Shown here in pieces: positions 7,656 through 16,981 of a DNA stretch of 64,000 nucleotides. The stretch is from positions 310,001 to 374,000 of the forward strand of contig NZ_WMIG01000001.1 in the NCBI RefSeq assembly GCF_009711205.1, in the 5' to 3' direction. The stretch comes from Paracoccus litorisediminis (GTDB taxonomy: Bacteria; Pseudomonadota; Alphaproteobacteria; Rhodobacterales; Rhodobacteraceae). The stretch's first letter is position 1. Each line of letters starts with the position of its first letter. A program made the translations under genes and the position numbers. Under the pieces are notes generated by a model. That model did not search any database, was not told the DNA's origin, and saw nothing but the letters and a program-made list of their open reading frames with translations.

Positions 7656-8762
7656 TTACTCGGCGGCCAGCGAGGCCACCTGCTCGCGTTCGGCGCAGGC
7701 CATCATCAACGGACCGACGCCCTTGGCATCGTCATCGACCACCGGTTCGGTCAGGTAATAACCGGGCGTGCCGTCGCGATAGACGCCGCTGAACCCACCC
7801 AGCCCCGCGACATGGCAGATACCCGAGAACCGGCTACGCCCGCCGCGCTGGATCAGCCGCGTCTGTTCCAGCGCATCCAGCGCCTTCAGCCCGGCGTCTC
7901 GCAGGCGCGCAGCATCGCCCCCCGAGACCAGCCCCAGCCGCGCCGCCCGCAAGAAGGCATAGGCAAACATCGCCGAGGCCGAGCTTTCCTCATAATTTCC
8001 CTGCAGATCAGGCGCTTCCAGAACCTGCGGCCAAAGCCCGCTAGGCGCTTGCAGATCGGCCAGCTTCAGCAGGATCTGTCGGGTCCGCTGATGCAACTCG
8101 GCCGCCCGCGGATCGCCCGGCAGCAAGGCCAGCGCATCGACCAGCGCCATCGCCAGCCAGCCCATCGCCCGTGCCCAGACGGCGGGTGATTGCCCGGTGT
8201 CTGGATCCGACCAACGCTGGTCGCGGCTTTCGTCATAACCGTGAACATGCAGGCCCGATGGCGTCTGGGTCAGGTCCAGCGCGGCCAGAAATTGCGTCAG
8301 TGCGTCCTCGATCCGCTGCGGCTCGCCAGCGGCGATGCCATATTCGATCTGGAACGGCAGCCCCATATACAGCCCGTCCAACCAGACCTGATGCGGATAG
8401 CGCAGCTTGTGCCAGTAATTGCCGGTGCTGATGCGGGGATGCCGGTCAAGCTGTCCGACAAGCCGGCGTGCCGCCGCCATGTAGCGGTCGTCGCCGGTTT
8501 CGCGCCACAGCGGGAACAGCACCCGCCCCGCCAGAATGTTGTCGATGTTGAAATCGTCCGGGTCGTAGCCCGCAAGCTCGCCCTCGGGTCCGACCTGCGC
8601 ATCGACAAGACGACGCAGATGCGCGCGCCAGCGCGGATCGCCCGTCACCTCGTGCAGCAGATCCAGTCCGCGATAGATGCAGCCATCCTCGTAGCACCAG
8701 GGACCGCCTTTGTAGGCCTGATAATCATGGCAAAACGCGTCGAAATAGTCGCTGAGCGGCAT
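7656..8762 (-). CDS. GH105 unsaturated rhamnogalacturonyl/galacturonyl hydrolase
   Basis: Cytoplasmic glycoside hydrolase family 105 enzyme of 368 aa with an (alpha/alpha)6 barrel. It hydrates and releases the 4,5-unsaturated galacturonate left at the non-reducing end of oligomers by pectin lyases. The family's catalytic Asp is in 'WLDGLYMG' (D129), and 'NYWHKL' plus 'MGWLAMALVDAL' match YteR-type proteins. The start at 8762 has GAGGTG ahead, and a longer frame would run into the upstream gene. It starts 8 nt after the GH28 stop and is last in its operon. Its product feeds KdgF. There is no signal peptide. Rhamnogalacturonan versus homogalacturonan preference cannot be read from sequence. Confidence 0.92.
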   Translation of the reverse strand: MPLSDYFDAFCHDYQAYKGGPWCYEDGCIYRGLDLLHEVTGDPRWRAHLRRLVDAQVGPEGELAGYDPDDFNIDNILAGRVLFPLWRETGDDRYMAAARRLVGQLDRHPRISTGNYWHKLRYPHQVWLDGLYMGLPFQIEYGIAAGEPQRIEDALTQFLAALDLTQTPSGLHVHGYDESRDQRWSDPDTGQSPAVWARAMGWLAMALVDALALLPGDPRAAELHQRTRQILLKLADLQAPSGLWPQVLEAPDLQGNYEESSASAMFAYAFLRAARLGLVSGGDAARLRDAGLKALDALEQTRLIQRGGRSRFSGICHVAGLGGFSGVYRDGTPGYYLTEPVVDDDAKGVGPLMMACAEREQVASLAAE

Positions 8763-8770
8763 GGCGCACC

Positions 8771-10303
8771 TCATTTCTGGGTAATCGGGGCAAGCGACAG
8801 CAGCGAGGCGTCGTCGCAATCAACATTCGCCTGCTCGGCCAGCAGGGCTTCGTGGCGCATCGGGCGGACCCGATCGGCCATGTCGGGCGGCGTCGGCACC
8901 GCCGCTGGGTCAAGCGAGCCGATACGAAGCCGACGGATCGTCACCTGATCGATCGGCGCTTCCGGCAGGCCAAGAAAGGCACCAGCGGCATGGGCCAAGC
9001 CGTCCAGCGTCACATCCTCGATGGTGATGCCGCTGATCCGGGGGGTGCGGTCATTGACCGGCGCGGGGGCGCGATCCTGCACCCAAGGCGCGTGGCCATC
9101 CGGGTCGCAATGGTAATGCGCATTGACCGAGATCGCGGTCTGCACGCCCCGCATTGCGACGCGCCGCATGGCGATACCGGACACTGCCCCGCCCCTCCCG
9201 CGTCGCGTCTTGATCCGCAAGCCGCGATCGGTGCCGATCATCTCGCAATCCTCGATAGCGACATCATGGACGCCGCCCGACATCTCCGAGCCGATGACCA
9301 GCCCGCCATGACCGCGTTCCATCAGGCAATGGCGCACGCGGATATGGCGGGTCTCGTCCAGATGATCCGCCTCGCCATTCGGGCCGCGCTTGCCCGCCTT
9401 GACTGCGATGCAATCATCCCCGACCGAGAAGCGGATGCCCTCAAGCTCGACATCACGGCACATTTCGGGGTTCAGGCCGTCTGTATTCGGGCTGTCATGC
9501 GGCGCCTCGATCTGCAGGCCTACCGCCAACAGCCGGTCGCAGCCCTGCGGATGGATGGTCCAACTGGGCGCGTTGCGGATGGTGAAACCCATCAGCGTCA
9601 CGTCGCTGCAGCCGATCAGATGCAGCCCGCGCGGACGGCGCGCACCATCGCGGGTTTCCTTGGGCCAGGTCCACCAGTCGCCCAGATCGCCCGAGCCATC
9701 AATGGTGCCCCGCCCCTCGATGACAAGCCGTTCGGCGGCGATGGCGTGAAGCCCGGCGGCGAAGCAATCCGCTGGCAGGCCTTCCCAACTGCCCAGCATC
9801 CGGCCATGCGCATCCCGCGCGGGCAGGATCGGCCAGCTCGTCCGGTCCGAGGGCGCGATCAATGCCGCCCCCCGCGCCAGATGCAGCACCATGTCGGATT
9901 TGAGCGCCACCGGGGCACAGACCCAATCGCCCGAAGGCAGGATCAATGTGCCGCCCACCGGCAGCGCAGCGATGGCATCGGCAATGGTGTCGGCATTGTG
10001 TCGGGCGGCGGCCAGATCGTCGCGGGCCGCACCTTCGATCATGCCGGCGGGCGTCAGCGCACCAGCGCAAGCCGCGCTGCGGAATTCGATTTCGTCCATC
10101 CCCTCGACCCGCAGGCTATAGGCGGTGTCGGGCACAAGGTCGTCCAGCAGCAGGGTGACGGCCCCGGCCTCGCCATGCCGGTCAGGCAGACCGACTGCTG
10201 CCAGCCGCCAGCCCAAGGGCCGGGGCAGATGATAAAGCGCGTGGCTGACAGGAAGCCGCAAGGCAGCGGCCCGCGCCGTCACGGCGAGGGGGATGGGTGT
10301 CAT
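8771..10303 (-). CDS. GH28 polygalacturonase (cytoplasmic, exo-type likely)
   Basis: Glycoside hydrolase family 28 enzyme of 510 aa with the four hallmark motifs in order: NTD (about 273-275), DD (296-297), GHGG with catalytic-site H332, and RIK (363-365). A roughly 80-residue N-terminal beta domain resembles the fibronectin-type extension seen in exo-polygalacturonases. There is no signal peptide, so it should act in the cytoplasm on imported oligogalacturonides and release galacturonate. An ATG 6 nt upstream is possible, but AAAGG spacing favours 10303. It lies between togB and the GH105 gene in one operon. Confidence 0.92.
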   Translation of the reverse strand: MTPIPLAVTARAAALRLPVSHALYHLPRPLGWRLAAVGLPDRHGEAGAVTLLLDDLVPDTAYSLRVEGMDEIEFRSAACAGALTPAGMIEGAARDDLAAARHNADTIADAIAALPVGGTLILPSGDWVCAPVALKSDMVLHLARGAALIAPSDRTSWPILPARDAHGRMLGSWEGLPADCFAAGLHAIAAERLVIEGRGTIDGSGDLGDWWTWPKETRDGARRPRGLHLIGCSDVTLMGFTIRNAPSWTIHPQGCDRLLAVGLQIEAPHDSPNTDGLNPEMCRDVELEGIRFSVGDDCIAVKAGKRGPNGEADHLDETRHIRVRHCLMERGHGGLVIGSEMSGGVHDVAIEDCEMIGTDRGLRIKTRRGRGGAVSGIAMRRVAMRGVQTAISVNAHYHCDPDGHAPWVQDRAPAPVNDRTPRISGITIEDVTLDGLAHAAGAFLGLPEAPIDQVTIRRLRIGSLDPAAVPTPPDMADRVRPMRHEALLAEQANVDCDDASLLSLAPITQK

Positions 10304-10357
10304 GATCATGCCTTTTGGGTTTGCCCGCCGCGCAATTGATCGCGGCGGGCGGATGCG

Positions 10358-11623
10358 TCAGTCGAACTCGGCCAGAACGTCGTTCGTGCCGTCGATGATC
10401 TGCTGGGCCGCGTCTTCGGCCGAGATCTGGCCGTAGGCAAATTCCTCAAGCGAATCGATGAAGTTGCTGCGGATCTCGGGATGTTCGTTGAAGGGCGAGA
10501 TCATCGGACCCGCCGCCGCCACGACGATTTCATTGGCGGCGCGGACCTCGGGTTCGCCCTGCCCGGCCAGACGCTCGGCCGCAATCTTGGACGACGGCAA
10601 CCCGCGCGAAGTGCCCAGCGCGTCGATCCCCTCGGGCTCGTTCAGCAGGCAGTTCAGGATCTGCGCCGCCGCTTCGGGGTTCTTCGAGTTCTTCGACACC
10701 GACAGCAGCATCGAGGGTTTGCGATAGACGCCATCCGTCACCGAGCCTTCGATATGCAGCATCGGCACCGGTTTCAGCACCTGCCCATCCTTCAGCGGGT
10801 CGGCATATTTCGAATAGGTCGAATCCCACTCATAGGAACCGGCAATCTTGCCCTCGGCCCATGCCGGTTTCTCGAACAGGTTGACGTTTCCGTCCGAGGC
10901 CTCGGCCTTTTGCGAACGGATCGCGCCGATCTCGACCAGATGGCCAAGGAAGTTGATACCGCCCGCCAGTTCCTCGGGGGTCCAGGCGACGCGGTTGGTG
11001 GCCGGATCGACCAGATCCTTGCCGGTCTTCTGGGTCACGGCCAGCGTGACCAGTAGCTGAGCCGTCTCTTTTACCGCGTTGAAGGTGTAATAGTCGTCGC
11101 CCAGCTTTTCCTTGAGCGTCTTGGTCGCGGCTTCAAGCTCGGCCCAGTTGGTCGGAACCGGGACCCCGGCCTTTTCGAAGGTGGTCTGGTTGAAGAAGAA
11201 GGTGCGGCCCGTGGTCGAAACCGAAATGCCCTGCAGCACGCCATTGGTCGAACCCGAGTTCAGGTCGGTCTCGCTCCACTGGCTCAGGTCCACTGCAGGC
11301 AGCTTGCGCAGATCGGCAAAGCCGGTGCCATCGCGCGAGAACAGCGGCAACCACGGCCAGTTCACCTGCACGATATCGGCCTCGGTCCCGCCGGCCATCT
11401 GGGTGGTCAGCTTTTCCAGATAGCCGTCAAAGCCGGTGAATTCACCCTTGATGGTGTGGCCATGTTTCGCGCCGCAGGCTTCCAGCGCCTTTTGCGTGGC
11501 GACATGGCGGCTGTCGCCACCCCACCAGGACATGCGCAGTTCCGCCGCCGAGGCGGTCTGCGCGATCGTCATCGTGGCCAGCGCGGTGCCGGTCAGCACC
11601 CCGGCAAAGCGTTTCAGTTTCAT
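10358..11623 (-). CDS. togB: Oligogalacturonide-binding protein, TogB-like
   Basis: Periplasmic sugar-binding protein (SBP family 1), 421 aa. The signal peptide spans about residues 1-28 (ending SAA). The mature start 'LRMSWWGGDSRH' and the 'MAGGTEADIVQVNWPWLP' segment resemble TogB, the oligogalacturonide-binding protein of plant-pathogenic enterobacteria. The start at 11623 has GGAGGG at ideal spacing. It follows the ATPase gene and precedes the GH28 gene in one operon, so importer and hydrolases are made together. Binding-protein family is certain. The oligogalacturonide ligand follows from resemblance plus context. Confidence 0.82.
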   Translation of the reverse strand: MKLKRFAGVLTGTALATMTIAQTASAAELRMSWWGGDSRHVATQKALEACGAKHGHTIKGEFTGFDGYLEKLTTQMAGGTEADIVQVNWPWLPLFSRDGTGFADLRKLPAVDLSQWSETDLNSGSTNGVLQGISVSTTGRTFFFNQTTFEKAGVPVPTNWAELEAATKTLKEKLGDDYYTFNAVKETAQLLVTLAVTQKTGKDLVDPATNRVAWTPEELAGGINFLGHLVEIGAIRSQKAEASDGNVNLFEKPAWAEGKIAGSYEWDSTYSKYADPLKDGQVLKPVPMLHIEGSVTDGVYRKPSMLLSVSKNSKNPEAAAQILNCLLNEPEGIDALGTSRGLPSSKIAAERLAGQGEPEVRAANEIVVAAAGPMISPFNEHPEIRSNFIDSLEEFAYGQISAEDAAQQIIDGTNDVLAEFD

Positions 11624-11651
11624 TGTTTTCCCTCCTCTGCGGCCTTGGAAT

Positions 11652-12761
11652 TCAGGCGGCCAACCTGTGACCTTGCAGCGAGACATTGCTGCCATCGGCC
11701 TTATCAAAAACGTGAAGATGCTCGGCCGCGGGCTTCAGGCCGATGGTTTCGGCGCGGCCCAGTTGCTCGTATTCGGCGGTGCCGACCACGGCGATGATCT
11801 TCTGCCCCTCCAGATCGGCATGCAGATAGACTTCGTGGCCCATGAATTCGGCATTGGTCAGCCGCGCCTGCAAGCCCGAGGGGTCCAGCGCCAGATGCTG
11901 CGGGCGCACGCCCAGCACCGCGTCCTTGGGCTGCGAGGCCAGCCGCGACAGCACCTCATCCCCCAGCGACAGCCGCTGGTTGCCGATCACGAATTGCCCC
12001 GATTGCAGATGACCTTCGATCAGGTTCATCTCGGGGCTGCCGATGAAGCCCGCGACGAACAGGTTCGCCGGATGGTTGTACAGCTCCTTGGGGGTCGCGA
12101 CCTGCATGATCCGGCCCGCCTGCATGACGCAGATCCGGTCGCCCATGGTCATCGCCTCGGTCTGGTCGTGGGTCACGTAAATGACGGTCGAGGACAGCCC
12201 CTCGGCCTTGAGCCGCCGATGCAGGTCGGTGATCCGGACCCGCATGGATGCGCGCAGTTTCGCATCCAGGTTCGACAGCGGCTCATCGAACAGGAACACG
12301 CCCGGCTTCTTGATCAGCGCACGCCCCAAGGCGACACGCTGCGCCTGACCGCCCGACAGCTGCTTCGGCAGCCGGTCCAGCAGCGGCTCGATTTCAAGGA
12401 TGCGGGCGACATCGTTGATCGCGGTCTCGATCTCGGGCTTTGATTTGCCCGCGATCTTCAGGCCAAAGGCCAGGTTCCCGCGCACCTTCATATGCGGGTA
12501 AAGCGCGTAGTTCTGGAACACCATGGCGATGGAACGCTTGCCGGGCGGCAGGTCGTTCACCCGCTGGCCGCCGATGATGATCTCACCGCCGGTGATGTCC
12601 TCAAGGCCGGCGACCATCCGCAAGGTCGTGGATTTCGCACAGCCCGAGGGTCCGACAAAAACCATGAACTCGCCATCTTCGATATCAAGGTTGATGCCGT
12701 GGACGGCCTTGACCGAGCCGCCATAGACCTTTTCCAGATTGCGCAGCTGAACACGTGCCAT
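11652..12761 (-). CDS. togA: Sugar ABC transporter ATPase, UgpC/MsmX/TogA-like
   Basis: 369-aa ATP-binding subunit with Walker A 'GPSGCAKST' (about residues 36-44), signature 'LSGGQAQRVALGRAL', Walker B 'VFLFDEPLSNLD' and a C-terminal TOBE/OB regulatory domain with 'VLGVRPQHLAL'. The Walker A has Ala where GKS-type loops usually have Gly before Lys; to my knowledge this is tolerated in several sugar-transport ATPases. The start codon shares one base with the upstream permease stop (TGATG), so the true start is 12761 and not further upstream. It energises the TogM/TogN-like permease pair. Confidence 0.92.
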   Translation of the reverse strand: MARVQLRNLEKVYGGSVKAVHGINLDIEDGEFMVFVGPSGCAKSTTLRMVAGLEDITGGEIIIGGQRVNDLPPGKRSIAMVFQNYALYPHMKVRGNLAFGLKIAGKSKPEIETAINDVARILEIEPLLDRLPKQLSGGQAQRVALGRALIKKPGVFLFDEPLSNLDAKLRASMRVRITDLHRRLKAEGLSSTVIYVTHDQTEAMTMGDRICVMQAGRIMQVATPKELYNHPANLFVAGFIGSPEMNLIEGHLQSGQFVIGNQRLSLGDEVLSRLASQPKDAVLGVRPQHLALDPSGLQARLTNAEFMGHEVYLHADLEGQKIIAVVGTAEYEQLGRAETIGLKPAAEHLHVFDKADGSNVSLQGHRLAA

Positions 12762-13660
12762 CAGCCTTTTACCCCCCCAGAGGAAATGCCTTCGATGAAG
12801 TAGCGCTGCGCGGCAAAGAAGATGATCAGCGCGGGCGCGATGGTCAGGACCGACATCGCAAGGATGCGGTTCCATTCGAAGGCTTCGGTTGTGTCGATTG
12901 AAAGTTTCAGCGCCAGGCTGACCGGGTACTTGTCCACCGAAGACAGGTAGATCAGCGGCCCGAGGAAATCGTTCATGGTCCACATGAACTGGAACAGGCA
13001 GACCGAAATCAGCGCCGGGGCCAGCATCGGGACGACGATATAGACCAGCGTCTGCAGGCTGTTGGCGCCGTCCACCCGCGCCGCTTCCTCCATGTCCGAG
13101 GGCAGAGAGCGCAGGAACTGCACCAGCATGAAGACAAAGAACGCATCCCCCGCCAGTGCCGACGGCACCCAAAGAGGCAGGAAACTGTCCAGCCAGCCCA
13201 GATCGCGGAACAGGATGTATTGCGGGATGCGCGTCACCACGTTCGGCAGCAGCAACGTCGCGATGACGGTGGTGAACAGCAGCTTCTTCAGCGGGAAATC
13301 GAAGCGGGCAAAGGCATAGGCCGCCAGCGTGCAGCTGATCGCCGTGCCGATGGTCTTGGGCAGGATGATCAGGAACGAGTTCCAGAAGAAGCGCCCGAAC
13401 GTATAGGGCGTCGAGGTTTGCCAGCCCTTGATATAGCCGTCCAGCGTCGGGTTTTGCGGGATGAAGCCCGCCCCCGAGAAGATCTCGGAATTGGTCTTGA
13501 AGCTTGCGCCGACCAGCCAGATCAGCGGGTACAGCATCAGCAGACCGACCGCGAACAGCAGGACATAGCGGATGGTGGCCGAGATCAGGCGCAGGCGGGC
13601 ACGCTTGGCGGCCTGCGCATCGTTAAAGGCATCCATGTCCAGCATGGCATTGGTGTCCAT
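12761..13660 (-). CDS. togN: Sugar ABC transporter permease, MalG/TogN-like
   Basis: Inner-membrane permease of 299 aa with about six membrane spans. The first lies near residues 30-50, and the EAA loop 'EAARVDGANSLQTLVYIVVP' near residue 195 contacts the ATPase. The N-terminal 'LIWLVGASFKTNSEIF' pattern is typical of MalG-family partners. The stop shares a base with the ATPase start, and the gene begins 3 nt after the MalF-type gene. It works with the TogM-like permease and TogB-like binding protein. Confidence 0.9.
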   Translation of the reverse strand: MDTNAMLDMDAFNDAQAAKRARLRLISATIRYVLLFAVGLLMLYPLIWLVGASFKTNSEIFSGAGFIPQNPTLDGYIKGWQTSTPYTFGRFFWNSFLIILPKTIGTAISCTLAAYAFARFDFPLKKLLFTTVIATLLLPNVVTRIPQYILFRDLGWLDSFLPLWVPSALAGDAFFVFMLVQFLRSLPSDMEEAARVDGANSLQTLVYIVVPMLAPALISVCLFQFMWTMNDFLGPLIYLSSVDKYPVSLALKLSIDTTEAFEWNRILAMSVLTIAPALIIFFAAQRYFIEGISSGGVKG

Positions 13661-13663
13661 GGA

Positions 13664-14545
13664 TCAGCTCCTTTTATCGCCGGCGTAATAGACCCATTTC
13701 TTCGACGACCAGAAGGCGACCAGGGTCAGGACCATGATGATGCCGAACAGCACCCAGGCGATGGCCGAGGCGTAGCCCATGTTGAACTTCTTGAAGGCCT
13801 CGTCGTAGATATAGAGCGGCAGCAGATAGGTCGATTTCAGCGGGCCGCCCTGCGTGATGATGTAGGGGCCGTTGAACTCCTGGAACGCCTGCACCATCTG
13901 CATGATCAGGTTGAAGAAGATCACCGGCGTCAGCAGTGGCAGCGTGATCGAGAAGAACACCCGCGTCTTGCTGGCCCCGTCGATGGCCGCCGCCTCATAG
14001 AGCGACTTGTCGATGGATTGCAGCGCCGCAAGGAAGATCACCATGGCCGAACCGAACTGCCAGCAGCGCAGCAGCGTGATGGTGAACAGCGCGTTGCCGG
14101 GGTCTCCGAACCAGTCGACCGGGTTGATCCCGACCATGGCCAGCGCCATGTTGACCAGCCCTTCGGAGGCGAACATGTAGCGCCACAGGACCGCAATCGC
14201 GATCGAGCCGCCAAGGATCGACGGCACATAGAAGGCCGTGCGGAAGAAATTGATGAACTTCAGCTTGTAGTTCAGGATCGCCGCGATGAAGAGCGCGAAG
14301 GCCAGCTTCAGCGGTACGGTCAGGAACACATAGGTCAGCGTCACCCACAGCGACTTGTCGAAAGTGCGGTCGCGGGTGAACAGCTTTTCGTAATTCGCAA
14401 GGCCGGTCCAGCGCGGCTCGCTCATCAGGTCGTATTTGGTAAAGCTGAGATAGAAGGACGCGATGAACGGGATCATCGTGAAGACCAGAAGCCCAAGGAT
14501 ATAGGGCGCCAGATAGGCCAGTCCCAGAAAGCGTTGGCGTTTCAT
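13664..14545 (-). CDS. togM: Sugar ABC transporter permease, MalF/TogM-like
   Basis: First gene of the Tog-like operon, 293 aa. It has a hydrophobic N-terminal span 'YLAPYILGLLVF' and the EAA loop 'YEAAAIDGASKTRVFFSITLP' near residue 190. The start at 14545 is supported by AAAGGGG at 6-nt spacing and by the family N-terminus; upstream in-frame sequence is promoter region. It is divergent from an AraC-family regulator gene across 215 nt, the usual arrangement for a locally controlled sugar operon. Confidence 0.9.
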   Translation of the reverse strand: MKRQRFLGLAYLAPYILGLLVFTMIPFIASFYLSFTKYDLMSEPRWTGLANYEKLFTRDRTFDKSLWVTLTYVFLTVPLKLAFALFIAAILNYKLKFINFFRTAFYVPSILGGSIAIAVLWRYMFASEGLVNMALAMVGINPVDWFGDPGNALFTITLLRCWQFGSAMVIFLAALQSIDKSLYEAAAIDGASKTRVFFSITLPLLTPVIFFNLIMQMVQAFQEFNGPYIITQGGPLKSTYLLPLYIYDEAFKKFNMGYASAIAWVLFGIIMVLTLVAFWSSKKWVYYAGDKRS

Positions 14546-14672
14546 GCGCAGCCCCTTTCGGGACGCGGCGGCGCGCCTGAGCAAGATGCGGATTCGTGCA
14601 AGTGAAACCTCCAGACCGGGCCGACGCGTGGCGGAACGCATGACGTTCCGATGCCGGCTTCCGATCTCCTCC

Positions 14673-14705
14673 CTGTCAGAATTCGGTAAGCGACTGCTTG
14701 TCTGA
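14673..14705. promoter_or_regulatory. Possible operator in togM/AraC divergent region
   Basis: CTGTCAGA (14673-14680) and CTTGTCTGA (14697-14705) carry the inverted pair TCAGA/TCTGA with a 20-nt spacer. Both resemble the CTTGTCTGACAG element at 1762-1772 (minus strand). The 215-nt divergent region must hold promoters for both directions. Specific -35/-10 boxes are not convincing by eye. Confidence 0.3.
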
Positions 14706-14760
14706 GGATGAAATAACCGGAATCAAGGTGCAGGTTGAATTGACAAAGGAGGGAAAAAAG

Positions 14761-15669
14761 ATGGACGAAATCGAAGGTGGCATTTTGGCCGCCATTCCCC
14801 CTTCCGCGCTGACCCTGACCCTGACCCGTGCCGCCATCCGCATGGAGCATTCGACGACTTGGGCCATCGACAAGGTGAACCCGGTGGACGATCTGGTCTT
14901 CTGCCTTGAAGGACGCGGGCATTACCTGATCGACGATGAACCGCGCGTGATCGAACCGGGTGAGGCCATGCTGATCCGCCGCGGCCAGCGCTTTCGCGGC
15001 CATAACGAGGGGCCGGAAACCTATCGCGGCGTGGCCCAGCATTTCACCCTGAACATCTATGGGCTGCATGACCTGATCGGCCAGATGGACCTGCGCCCGC
15101 ATCTGCGCCTGACCCGCTGGCCGCTGCTGGAAGCGATGGTGCGCCATTACCGCCAAAGCGCGCCGCCGGAATCGGTGACCTTGGGCCAGCATCACCTGTT
15201 CATGGTGCTGCTGATCGCCTTTATCGAGGATGCCTTCATCGGCTGGCGCGACAGCGCCACCTATCTGCCCGAGGGCGCGCATGCGCTGGATCTGGCGGTG
15301 ATGAAGGCGGCAACGATGATCTCGGCCAATCCGATCGATCCGGATGTGGCGACGCGGGCCGTCGATTCGGCCCCCTATAACCGTGACTATTTCCTGCGCG
15401 AGTTTCAGCGCCGCGTCGGGCGTACGCCGCGCAAGTATCAGGAATACCGCCGGATGGAACTGGCCATGCACCATCTGGAATCGGGGCTGAACGTCTCGGC
15501 CACGGCAGCCGAGCTGGGCTATGCCGATCCCTATTACTTCTCGCGCATGTTCAAGCGTACTCTGGGCCTGTCGCCCCGCGAACATATGCGCCGGATCGAG
15601 AAAAGCCGCCATGGCGGCTTCATGCGGCTGGATGAGCCCGAGCAGGCAGAGAAACTGGCGCAGGAATGA
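14761..15669 (+). CDS. AraC-family transcriptional regulator
   Basis: 302-aa regulator with an N-terminal cupin-like ligand domain ('YLIDDEPRVIEPGEAMLIRRG', about residues 55-78) and a C-terminal double helix-turn-helix of AraC/XylS type (about 200-295, 'ELGYADPYYFSRMFKRTLG'). The start at 14761 follows AAGGAGGG with 7-nt spacing, a very strong ribosome site. It is divergent from the tog operon and convergent with the TRAP genes. An activator of one or both transport operons responding to a galacturonate-like ligand is the natural inference. Confidence 0.92.
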   Translation: MDEIEGGILAAIPPSALTLTLTRAAIRMEHSTTWAIDKVNPVDDLVFCLEGRGHYLIDDEPRVIEPGEAMLIRRGQRFRGHNEGPETYRGVAQHFTLNIYGLHDLIGQMDLRPHLRLTRWPLLEAMVRHYRQSAPPESVTLGQHHLFMVLLIAFIEDAFIGWRDSATYLPEGAHALDLAVMKAATMISANPIDPDVATRAVDSAPYNRDYFLREFQRRVGRTPRKYQEYRRMELAMHHLESGLNVSATAAELGYADPYYFSRMFKRTLGLSPREHMRRIEKSRHGGFMRLDEPEQAEKLAQE

Positions 15670-15672
15670 AAA

Positions 15673-15691
15673 GGCCCGCCAGTGGCGGGCC
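15673..15691. terminator. Bidirectional terminator between AraC gene and dctM
   Basis: GGCCCGCC (15673-15680) pairs with GGCGGGCC (15684-15691) around AGT. A-rich flank on the left and pyrimidines on the right suit both convergent transcripts. It sits in the 30-nt gap between the two stops. Confidence 0.7.
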
Positions 15692-15699
15692 CTTCCGTA

Positions 15700-16980
15700 T
15701 TACTTGAACACCGATGGCAGCCACAGCGACAGCGCCGGGATGTAGGTGACCATCATCAGCACCACCAGACCCGCGGCATAGAAGGGCCAGACGCTGCGCA
15801 TCGCCTCCCAGATGCTGATGCGGGCGACGGCGGCGGCGACGAATTGCACCGGGCCCAGCGGCGGCGTGTTCAGACCGATGCCAAGGTTCAGGATCATGAT
15901 CACCCCGAAATGCACCGGATCGACGCCAAAGGCCGAAACCACCGGCAGGAAGATCGGCGTGGTGATGATGATCAAGGGCGACATGTCCATGAACGTGCCC
16001 AGAACCAGCAGCACGATGTTGATCATCAGCAGGATCACGAACGGGTTGTTCGACACCGACTGCATCCATTGCAGCGAGATCTGCGCCACATGCAGATAGG
16101 CCATCAGCCAGCCAAAGGCCCCCGCCATGCCGATGATCAGCAGGACCATCGCCGTGGTGCGCACCGCCTGCTGTGTCGCATGGACGAAATCCGTCCAGCT
16201 CAGGCTGCGATAGACAAAGGCCGTGACCAGCAGCGCATAGATCACCGCGATGCACGAGCTTTCCGTGGCCGTGAACACACCCGAACGCACGCCGCCAAAG
16301 ATGATCGCGATCAGCAGCATGCCCGGCAGCGATTCCAGCAGGAAGCGGAAGACACGGGCAAAGCCGGGGAAAGCCTCGGTCGGATAGCCGCGCTTGCGGG
16401 CCACCAGATAGGCGGTGATCGACAGCGCCACGGCCAGCAGCAGACCGGGGATGATCCCTGCCGTGAACAGGTCCGCGATCGAGATTTTACCGCCACCCGA
16501 GATCGAATAGATGATCATGTTGTGGCTGGGCGGCAGCAGCAGCGCGATCAGCGCCGCCATCGAGGTCACGTTGACCGCGTAATCCGCGCCGTAACCGCGC
16601 GCCTTCATCTGCGGGATCATGATGCCACCGACAGCCGCCGCCTCGGCCACAGCCGAACCGGAAATGCCGCCGAATAGCGTCGAGGCCGCGATGTTCACCT
16701 GCCCCAACCCGCCACGGACATGGCCGATCAGCGATCCGGCAAAGGCCACGATCTTGGCGGCGATGCCGCCCCGGACCATCAGGTCACCCGCGAAGATGAA
16801 GAAGGGAATGGCCATCAGCGTGAAGACCGAAATCCCCGCCGAAACCCGTTGAAACACCACCAGCGCCGGCAGGCCCAGATAGCCGACCGTCGCGAGGCTG
16901 GAGATGCCCAGACAGAAGGCGATGGGCGTGCCGATCAGCATGAGAACGGTGAAAACACCGAAAAGGATCAGATATTCCAT
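15700..16980 (-). CDS. dctM: TRAP transporter large permease, DctM-like
   Basis: 426-aa membrane subunit of a tripartite ATP-independent periplasmic transporter, with about 12 spans. Typical DctM segments include 'GTPIAFCLGISSLA' near residue 16, 'LLPPSHNMIIYS' near 153 and 'LVLGTFMDMSPLIIITTPIFLPV' near 320. It uses the sodium gradient to move the acid delivered by the DctP protein. It is last in the SBP-DctQ-DctM operon; the DctQ gene stops 1 nt before its start. The uronate substrate is inferred from the surrounding genes. Confidence 0.93.
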   Translation of the reverse strand: MEYLILFGVFTVLMLIGTPIAFCLGISSLATVGYLGLPALVVFQRVSAGISVFTLMAIPFFIFAGDLMVRGGIAAKIVAFAGSLIGHVRGGLGQVNIAASTLFGGISGSAVAEAAAVGGIMIPQMKARGYGADYAVNVTSMAALIALLLPPSHNMIIYSISGGGKISIADLFTAGIIPGLLLAVALSITAYLVARKRGYPTEAFPGFARVFRFLLESLPGMLLIAIIFGGVRSGVFTATESSCIAVIYALLVTAFVYRSLSWTDFVHATQQAVRTTAMVLLIIGMAGAFGWLMAYLHVAQISLQWMQSVSNNPFVILLMINIVLLVLGTFMDMSPLIIITTPIFLPVVSAFGVDPVHFGVIMILNLGIGLNTPPLGPVQFVAAAVARISIWEAMRSVWPFYAAGLVVLMMVTYIPALSLWLPSVFK

Positions 16981-16981
16981 C

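Noticed and set aside
8852..10339. 495-codon plus-strand frame opposite the GH28 gene
   Set aside because: The minus strand has all four GH28 motifs; the antisense product is low-complexity and has no credible ribosome site.
12601..12680. Ala in Walker A of the TogA-like ATPase as a sign of inactivation
   Set aside because: The Lys and Ser of the loop are intact and GCAKST-type loops occur, from memory, in several working sugar-transport ATPases.
11652..13172. 506-codon reading of the sugar ATPase with a 137-residue N-terminal extension
   Set aside because: The extension lies over the MalG-type permease gene out of frame; the ATPase starts at 12761, sharing a base with the permease stop.
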